From an uncultured Prevotellaceae bacterium (GTDB taxonomy: Bacteria; Bacteroidota; Bacteroidia; Bacteroidales; Bacteroidaceae): a stretch of 10,890 nt of DNA. Positions within the stretch are counted from its first letter, which is position 1, and every line of letters begins with the position of its first letter. Both the position numbers and the translations under genes were made by a program. Of this stretch, positions 7,426 through 10,890 are shown piece after piece. The notes below the pieces were generated by a model. That model worked only from the letters and a program-made list of their open reading frames with translations. It did no database searches and had not been told where the DNA came from. The stretch lies in NCBI GenBank assembly GCA_947303695.1, contig CAMYYX010000055.1, positions 1 through 10,890 on the forward strand, written 5' to 3'.

Positions 7426-7521
7426 GGGTAAGCAATCTACATCGCGCCGCTACAACCTGCTGCCTTTGCTGCGATCAAGCCCTGGAGGATTTACAAGGAG
7501 CTGGCCGTATAGGACTTACCC
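7426..7521 (-). ncRNA. ffs: Small (4.5S-type) signal recognition particle RNA
   Basis: Read on the minus strand, this is a 96-base rod-like RNA closed by a perfect 7-bp terminal stem (GGGTAAG at 7521-7515 with CTTACCC at 7432-7426). Its centre carries the SRP domain IV signature: CAGG (7484-7481), ten bases, then AGCA (7470-7467). The spacing is the same as in the E. coli core, CAGG-UCCGGAAGGA-AGCA, and it is the site bound by the Ffh M domain. The apical ten bases read GCUUGAUCGC rather than a GGAA-tetraloop hairpin. Flanking segments (CTATA/TGTAG, GCC/GGC, CCT/AGG) can pair to continue the rod. There is no Alu domain, as expected for the small bacterial form. A TAACTTTG promoter lies 13 bases upstream and a terminator lies downstream. 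Exact ends are inferred from the terminal stem. Its protein partner, ffh, is in the same window. Confidence 0.88.
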
Positions 7522-7533
7522 GTTTTGCGACTG

Positions 7534-7541
7534 CAAAGTTA
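7534..7541 (-). promoter_or_regulatory. -7 element of the ffs promoter
   Basis: On the minus strand TAACTTTG (7541-7534) is a perfect TAnnTTTG element, followed by CAGTCGC. It ends 12 bases before the first base of the SRP RNA terminal stem. No clear TTTG is visible 19-21 bases upstream; that sequence is AT-rich. Confidence 0.7.
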
Positions 7542-7624
7542 TGAATATTTTACGATTTATAATTGATTATTGATATTTTTTTTGAGATATCCTATAAAAA
7601 AACAAAACGATAATTACATTTTTT

Positions 7625-7645
7625 ACTTTTCACTTTTCACTTTTC
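7625..7645. repeat. Three perfect tandem heptamers (ACTTTTC) upstream of dedA
   Basis: ACTTTTC occurs three times head to tail at 7625-7631, 7632-7638 and 7639-7645. The tract ends 12 bases before the dedA -7 element and covers the place where a -33 element would sit. Confidence 0.85.
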
Positions 7646-7657
7646 GCTGAAAATCAC

Positions 7658-7665
7658 TAACTTTG
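7658..7665 (+). promoter_or_regulatory. -7 element of the dedA-ffh-folD promoter
   Basis: TAACTTTG fits TAnnTTTG and is followed by CACTCCG. It lies 19 bases before the dedA start codon, so the leader should be only about 10-15 bases. No good TTTG is present at the expected -33 spacing; that position is occupied by the ACTTTTC repeats. Confidence 0.7.
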
Positions 7666-7684
7666 CACTCCGAATTGGAAAAAT

Positions 7685-8317
7685 ATGGAAGAATTTATAC
7701 TCAATCTTACAAATGGAGCTCTCGACAACCTTAACTATGGATGGATCATCTTGTTTATGGCCATAGAGAGTTCGTTCATCCCGTTTCCTTCGGAGGTAGT
7801 AATGATTCCTGCTGCATATATGGCAGCAGAGACTGGTGAGATGTCGTTTCCCATGATTATCACATGTGGTTCTATTGGAGCATTGATAGGAGCACTTATC
7901 AACTACATATTAGCTCGCACATTGGGACGTCCTATCGTTTATGCTTTTGCTAACAGCCGTTTTGGACACATGTGCCTCATCGATGCAGAGAAAGTGGAAA
8001 AAGCTGAAAAATACTTTGACAAATACGGAGCGGTGTCAACCCTCATCGGACGAATGATACCTGCCATCCGACAGCTCATATCCATTCCTGCCGGTCTGGC
8101 TAAGATGCACATCCTTCCATTCATGCTCTACACGATGATAGGTGCAACCGTATGGAACAGTATCCTCGTAGGAATTGGATATGCATTTCACAGCACAATG
8201 CCAAAGCAGCAATTAATCGACACTATCGCCCACTATAGCCACATTATCGGCATCACAGCCATCATATTGTGCATTGGACTCATCGCATTCTTTATCTATA
8301 AAGGAGTTAAGAAATAA
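7685..8317 (+). CDS. DedA family (SNARE-associated/VTT domain) inner-membrane protein
   Basis: This 210-residue integral membrane protein is the usual length for the DedA family. Family marks are the N-terminal ESSFIPFPSE (28-37), with its conserved acidic and proline residues in a re-entrant segment, and FDKYGAVSTLIGRMIPAIRQ (111-130), with Arg123 and Arg129, followed by SIPAGLAKM (133-141). Hydrophobic segments lie at about 17-33, 53-76, 143-168 and 185-206. Characterised DedA proteins act as undecaprenyl-phosphate or phospholipid flippases that depend on membrane potential. Here that is inference by family, and the lipid handled is not evident. The gene heads a plus-strand unit with ffh 39 bases downstream, and it is separated from the divergent ffs promoter by periodic AT-rich DNA. 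The start sits just after the promoter, has no Shine-Dalgarno sequence, and agrees with family N-termini. There are many DedA paralogues, so no symbol is given. Confidence 0.93.
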   Translation: MEEFILNLTNGALDNLNYGWIILFMAIESSFIPFPSEVVMIPAAYMAAETGEMSFPMIITCGSIGALIGALINYILARTLGRPIVYAFANSRFGHMCLIDAEKVEKAEKYFDKYGAVSTLIGRMIPAIRQLISIPAGLAKMHILPFMLYTMIGATVWNSILVGIGYAFHSTMPKQQLIDTIAHYSHIIGITAIILCIGLIAFFIYKGVKK

Positions 8318-8321
8318 CTAT

Positions 8322-8349
8322 TGTACATTATACATTATATATTATAATC
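8322..8349. repeat. Degenerate tandem heptamers between dedA and ffh
   Basis: Most of the 39-base spacer is four heptamers in register: TGTACAT, TATACAT, TATATAT and TATAATC. The run ends 7 bases before the ffh start codon. No promoter or terminator could be separated from the repeat. Confidence 0.65.
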
Positions 8350-8356
8350 ACATCGC

Positions 8357-9682
8357 ATGTTTGAAAACCTAAGCGAACGACTGGAACGGTCGTTTAAGAT
8401 ATTAAAAGGTGAAGGAAAAATCACCGAAATCAATGTAGCAGAGACCCTTAAGGATGTCCGCAAGGCTTTGCTCGAAGCCGACGTAAACTATAAGGTTGCC
8501 AAGACTTTTACAGATACAGTAAAACAGAAAGCACTGGGTCAGAACGTGCTTACTGCAGTCAAGCCTAGCCAGTTGATGGTGAAGATTGTTCACGATGAAC
8601 TGACAGAACTGATGGGAGGCCAAGCAACAGAACTCAATCTTACAAACCGTCCTGCAGTCATACTCATGGCAGGTCTTAATGGTGCCGGAAAAACCACAAT
8701 GAGTGGTAAACTCGCACTCCTTCTAAAAAATCAGCAACATCGCAAACCACTCCTCGCAGCCTGCGACACATTCCGTCCTGCTGCAATGGAGCAGTTGCGT
8801 ATCTTGGCAGAACAGGTGGACGTTCCAATCTACGTGGAACTCGGTGCTACAGACCCTGTTCTTGTTGCTCAAAAAGCAATTGCTGAAGCAAAAGCAAAAG
8901 GATACGATACGGTTATCGTCGATACGGCTGGACGCCAGTCTGTCGATGAAGAACTGATGCTACAGATTCAGCAGATCAAAGCTGCTTGCACCCCTGACGA
9001 GACTCTCCTCGTCGTTGATGCAATGACCGGTCAGGATGCTGTCAATACTGCAAAGATATTTAATGAACGACTTGAGATCGACGGTGTCATCCTTACCAAA
9101 CTCGACGGCGACACACGTGGTGGTGCAGCTCTTTCCATCCGCACAGTAGTCGATAAGCCTATCAAATTCGTAGGTACTGGAGAGAAGATGGAGGCACTTG
9201 ACGTGTTCCATCCTGCACGTATGGCAGACCGTATTCTGGGAATGGGCGATATCGTAAGCCTTGTAGAACGTGCTCAGCAGCAGTTTGACGAAAAAGAAGC
9301 TAAACGACTCGAGCAGCGAATCAAGAAGAACAAATTCGACTACAATGATTTCCTTAGCCAAATTCAGCAAGTAAAGAAGATGGGTAACATCAAAGACTTG
9401 GCTTCGATGATTCCTGGAGTTGGCAAGCAAATCAAAGACCTCGACATTGATGATAATGCCTTCAAGAGTGTGGAGGCCATGATCAATTCTATGACCCCAT
9501 ACGAACGTGAACACCCTGATTGCATCAATCAGAGCCGTAAAGTCCGCATAGCCAAAGGTAGTGGTACATCTATTGACGAAGTCAACCGCATTACCAAGCA
9601 ATTTGAACAGATGCGCAAGATGATGAAGATGATGACAGGTAATAAATTCAACAACCTGATGCGTAATATGCCAAGAAGATAA
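8357..9682 (+). CDS. ffh: Signal recognition particle GTPase Ffh (SRP54)
   Basis: Ffh binds SRP RNA and the signal sequences of nascent membrane proteins, then docks with FtsY to deliver ribosomes to the membrane. The 441 residues are full length and collinear: N domain (1 to about 95), G domain (about 98-295) and M domain (about 325-441). GTPase motifs are GLNGAGKTT (106-114), DTFRPAA (137-143), DTAGR (189-193), TKLD (247-250) and GTGEK (273-277). The M domain has the RNA-binding signature around SRKVRIAKGSG (393-403), followed by a methionine-rich tail (QMRKMMKMM at 418-426) and a basic end (MPRR). The family N-terminus MFENLSERL supports the start. It follows dedA by 39 bases and precedes folD by 71, so shared transcription is likely. 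The matching RNA gene lies divergently about 840 bases upstream. Nothing looks truncated. Confidence 0.98.
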   Translation: MFENLSERLERSFKILKGEGKITEINVAETLKDVRKALLEADVNYKVAKTFTDTVKQKALGQNVLTAVKPSQLMVKIVHDELTELMGGQATELNLTNRPAVILMAGLNGAGKTTMSGKLALLLKNQQHRKPLLAACDTFRPAAMEQLRILAEQVDVPIYVELGATDPVLVAQKAIAEAKAKGYDTVIVDTAGRQSVDEELMLQIQQIKAACTPDETLLVVDAMTGQDAVNTAKIFNERLEIDGVILTKLDGDTRGGAALSIRTVVDKPIKFVGTGEKMEALDVFHPARMADRILGMGDIVSLVERAQQQFDEKEAKRLEQRIKKNKFDYNDFLSQIQQVKKMGNIKDLASMIPGVGKQIKDLDIDDNAFKSVEAMINSMTPYEREHPDCINQSRKVRIAKGSGTSIDEVNRITKQFEQMRKMMKMMTGNKFNNLMRNMPRR

Positions 9683-9752
9683 TAACCCCATAAGGCTTAT
9701 TTGGCCCATGAGCACCATGAGGTCTATTAGCCCCATAATAACCCAAAAGCCC
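9682..9752. repeat. Degenerate 9-base periodic tract filling the ffh-folD spacer
   Basis: From the last base of the ffh stop to the base pair before the folD start, the spacer reads as short units beginning AT and ending in a C/T-rich triplet: ATAACCCC, ATAAGGCTT, ATTTGGCCC, ATGAGCACC, ATGAGGTCT, ATTAGCCCC, ATAATAACCC, AAAAGCCC. Five consecutive units are exactly 9 bases long (9690-9734). There is no Shine-Dalgarno sequence, TAnnTTTG promoter or convincing terminator in it. Confidence 0.65.
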
Positions 9753-9753
9753 A

Positions 9754-10635
9754 ATGACACTTATTGACGGAAAAGCTGTAGCAACAGCAATCAAACAGGA
9801 AATAGCACAGGAAGTAGAACAAATACTGCGCGCAGGAGGCAAACGTCCTCATCTAGCAGCAATCCTTGTTGGACACGACGGAGGTAGCGAGACCTATGTA
9901 CACAACAAAGTCCTCTCATGCGAGCAATGCGGATTCACCTCTACCCTCATTCGCTATGAGGATGATGTGACTGAAGCCGAACTGTTAGCTCAGGTAGATA
10001 AACTGAATAACGACCCTGATGTCGATGGTTTCATTGTCCAGCTTCCTTTACCCAAGCATATCTCTGAGCAGAAGATCATAGAAGCTATCGATTATCGCAA
10101 AGATGTTGACGGGTTCCACCCCATCAATGTTGGTCGTATGGCTATTGGCCTTCCTTGCTATATCAGTGCTACTCCTAATGGAATTCTGCAATTATTCAAG
10201 TACTACAATATAGAGACAAGTGGCAAGCATTGTGTTGTCTTAGGTCGTTCTAACATCGTAGGCAAACCTATGGCACAGCTGATGATGCAAAAACGCTATC
10301 CAGGCGATGCAACCGTTACTGTTTGTCATAGCCACACCACCAATATCAAGGAAGAATGCTTGAAGGCTGACATCATCATCGCAGCACTGGGACAGCCCCA
10401 CTTTGTAACTGCTGATATGGTAAAGGAAGGAGCTGTGATTATCGATGTAGGTACCACTCGTGTTCCTGATGCGACCCGTAAGAGCGGATTCCGTCTTTGT
10501 GGCGATGTCGACTTCGACAACGTAGCACCTAAGTGCTCATTCATCACCCCTGTTCCTGGTGGTGTAGGTCCTATGACAATATGCTCTTTGATGAAGAACA
10601 CATTGTCTGCAGGAAAGAAAGAATTCTATAAATAA
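9754..10635 (+). CDS. folD: Bifunctional methylenetetrahydrofolate dehydrogenase/cyclohydrolase FolD
   Basis: FolD converts 5,10-methylene-tetrahydrofolate to 5,10-methenyl- and then 10-formyl-tetrahydrofolate in the cytoplasm, supplying one-carbon units for purines and formyl-methionine. The 293 residues match the usual length. The catalytic core includes YVHNK (48-52) with Tyr48 and Lys52, GFIVQLPLP (92-100) with Gln96, and KDVDGFHP (116-123) with Asp119. All are offset by two from E. coli Tyr50, Lys54, Gln98 and Asp121. The Rossmann nucleotide site reads VVLGRSNIVGKPMAQLM (161-177), and the C-terminal signature PVPGGVGPMT (266-275) is intact. The start at MTLIDGKAVA aligns with the standard N-terminus, and the repeat tract runs right up to it. 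It probably ends the dedA-ffh-folD unit, since a tRNA gene with its own promoter follows. Clustering with ffh is not a functional link I would argue for. Confidence 0.98.
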   Translation: MTLIDGKAVATAIKQEIAQEVEQILRAGGKRPHLAAILVGHDGGSETYVHNKVLSCEQCGFTSTLIRYEDDVTEAELLAQVDKLNNDPDVDGFIVQLPLPKHISEQKIIEAIDYRKDVDGFHPINVGRMAIGLPCYISATPNGILQLFKYYNIETSGKHCVVLGRSNIVGKPMAQLMMQKRYPGDATVTVCHSHTTNIKEECLKADIIIAALGQPHFVTADMVKEGAVIIDVGTTRVPDATRKSGFRLCGDVDFDNVAPKCSFITPVPGGVGPMTICSLMKNTLSAGKKEFYK

Positions 10636-10681
10636 GAGTGGTTTTCATAGGCAAAGAGATGTTTTTTGATGATTTATAAAA

Positions 10682-10697
10682 AAAAACAGCTGTTTTT
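10682..10697. other. 16-base perfect palindrome downstream of folD
   Basis: AAAAACAGCTGTTTTT is a perfect palindrome centred on CAGCTG (10687-10692), 46 bases after the folD stop. It overlaps a second palindrome, TTTTTGCAAAAA (10693-10704). As RNA it would give a weak 6-bp stem with a four-base AGCU loop, so it could aid termination or be a protein-binding site. The sequence does not decide between these. Confidence 0.4.
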
Positions 10698-10717
10698 GCA
10701 AAAAAATAGCAAATAGT

Positions 10718-10740
10718 AAATTGCCAAATGGTAATTTTTT
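10718..10740 (+). terminator. Probable intrinsic terminator of folD, overlapping the tRNA-His promoter
   Basis: AAATTGCC (10718-10725) pairs with GGTAATTT (10730-10737) through one G-U pair and a 4-base loop, and TTT follows. Outside it, TAGTAAA (10714-10720) and TTTACTA (10738-10744) form a further inverted repeat. The stem is AT-rich, so its strength is uncertain. Confidence 0.45.
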
Positions 10741-10750
10741 ACTACCTTTG
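10721..10750 (+). promoter_or_regulatory. Bacteroidota-type promoter for tRNA-His
   Basis: TTG (10721-10723) is followed after 19 bases by TACCTTTG (10743-10750), matching TTTG-N19-21-TAnnTTTG. CACTCGC follows the -7 element. It lies 30 bases before the mature tRNA, leaving room for a short 5' leader to be removed by RNase P. Confidence 0.78.
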
Positions 10751-10780
10751 CACTCGCTTTCGGAAACGACAGCATAAATG

Positions 10781-10857
10781 GTGGATGTAGTTCAGTTGGT
10801 TAGAGCGTCAGATTGTGGTTCTGAATGTCGTGGGTTCGAGTCCCACCCTCCACCCCA
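10781..10857 (+). tRNA. tRNA-His (anticodon GUG), CCA encoded
   Basis: This folds as a complete cloverleaf. It has a D stem GTTC/GAGC, an anticodon stem TCAGA/TCTGA with loop TTGTGGT (anticodon GTG at 10814-10816), a five-base variable region ATGTC, a T stem GTGGG/CCCAC with loop TTCGAGT, and an encoded CCA (10855-10857). The histidine identity elements are present: a G at 10780 can serve as G-1 opposite the discriminator C73 (10854). The acceptor stem GTGGATG/CCTCCAC has one mismatch, U6 with C67 (10786 and 10848). It is transcribed from its own promoter after folD. After it, 33 bases to the window end hold nothing I can assign. Confidence 0.96.
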
Positions 10858-10890
10858 AAGGGATTAAAAAGAAATCAGGTATCGAAAACT

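Noticed and set aside
7247..7573. Plus-strand frame of 108 codons across the helicase start and SRP RNA
   Set aside because: It crosses the ffs gene, its terminator and its promoter in antisense, and encodes nothing recognisable.
9683..9753. Folate riboswitch or other structured leader before folD
   Set aside because: The spacer is only 71 bases of short periodic units, and I see no stems resembling a tetrahydrofolate riboswitch.
8960..9760. Long open frame (266 codons) on the minus strand opposite ffh
   Set aside because: It lies wholly antisense to an intact, motif-complete ffh and reaches into the repeat spacer. It resembles no family and is best explained by codon bias of ffh.

Overview
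The window looks like a chromosomal housekeeping segment from a Bacteroidota bacterium, most likely Bacteroidales and plausibly Prevotella-like. The strongest evidence is four promoter-like sites that fit the Bacteroidota -7 element TAnnTTTG, two of them with a TTG/TTTG element 19-20 bases upstream. None of the starts has an obvious Shine-Dalgarno sequence. The encoded proteins (a GBE1-like branching enzyme, a YhcH protein, and a secreted MORN protein) also suit this phylum. The genus is an inference from general resemblance, not from a search.

Left half, minus strand (3956 down to 1): a promoter at 3925-3956 precedes four closely packed genes. They encode an exported 14-repeat MORN protein, a YhcH/YjgK/YiaL-family sugar protein, the glycogen branching enzyme GlgB, and the first 76 residues of an unrecognised membrane protein that leaves the window. 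The gaps are 9 and 35 bases and then a 4-base ATGA overlap, so one transcript is likely. GlgB and the YhcH protein point to carbohydrate metabolism; the roles of the MORN and membrane proteins are unknown.

Middle, minus strand (7541 down to 3991): a promoter, a 96-base small SRP RNA (ffs) and an intrinsic terminator are followed by a 1106-residue protein that combines a RecB/Dna2-type nuclease with a complete SF1B helicase. A two-tier hairpin follows its stop codon.

Right half, plus strand (7658 to 10857): dedA (membrane protein), ffh (SRP GTPase) and folD (one-carbon metabolism) follow one promoter. A tRNA-His(GUG) gene then has its own promoter, which overlaps the likely folD terminator. 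The spacers before dedA, ffh and folD are all made of short degenerate tandem repeats with 7-, 7- and 9-base periods.

Both SRP components lie within about 850 bases of each other, in divergent units. I see no mobile element, CRISPR array, toxin-antitoxin pair or clear defence island. The items most worth a second look are the Dna2-like nuclease-helicase, the unusual apical loop of the SRP RNA, the periodic spacers, and the overlapping terminator and promoter before tRNA-His.
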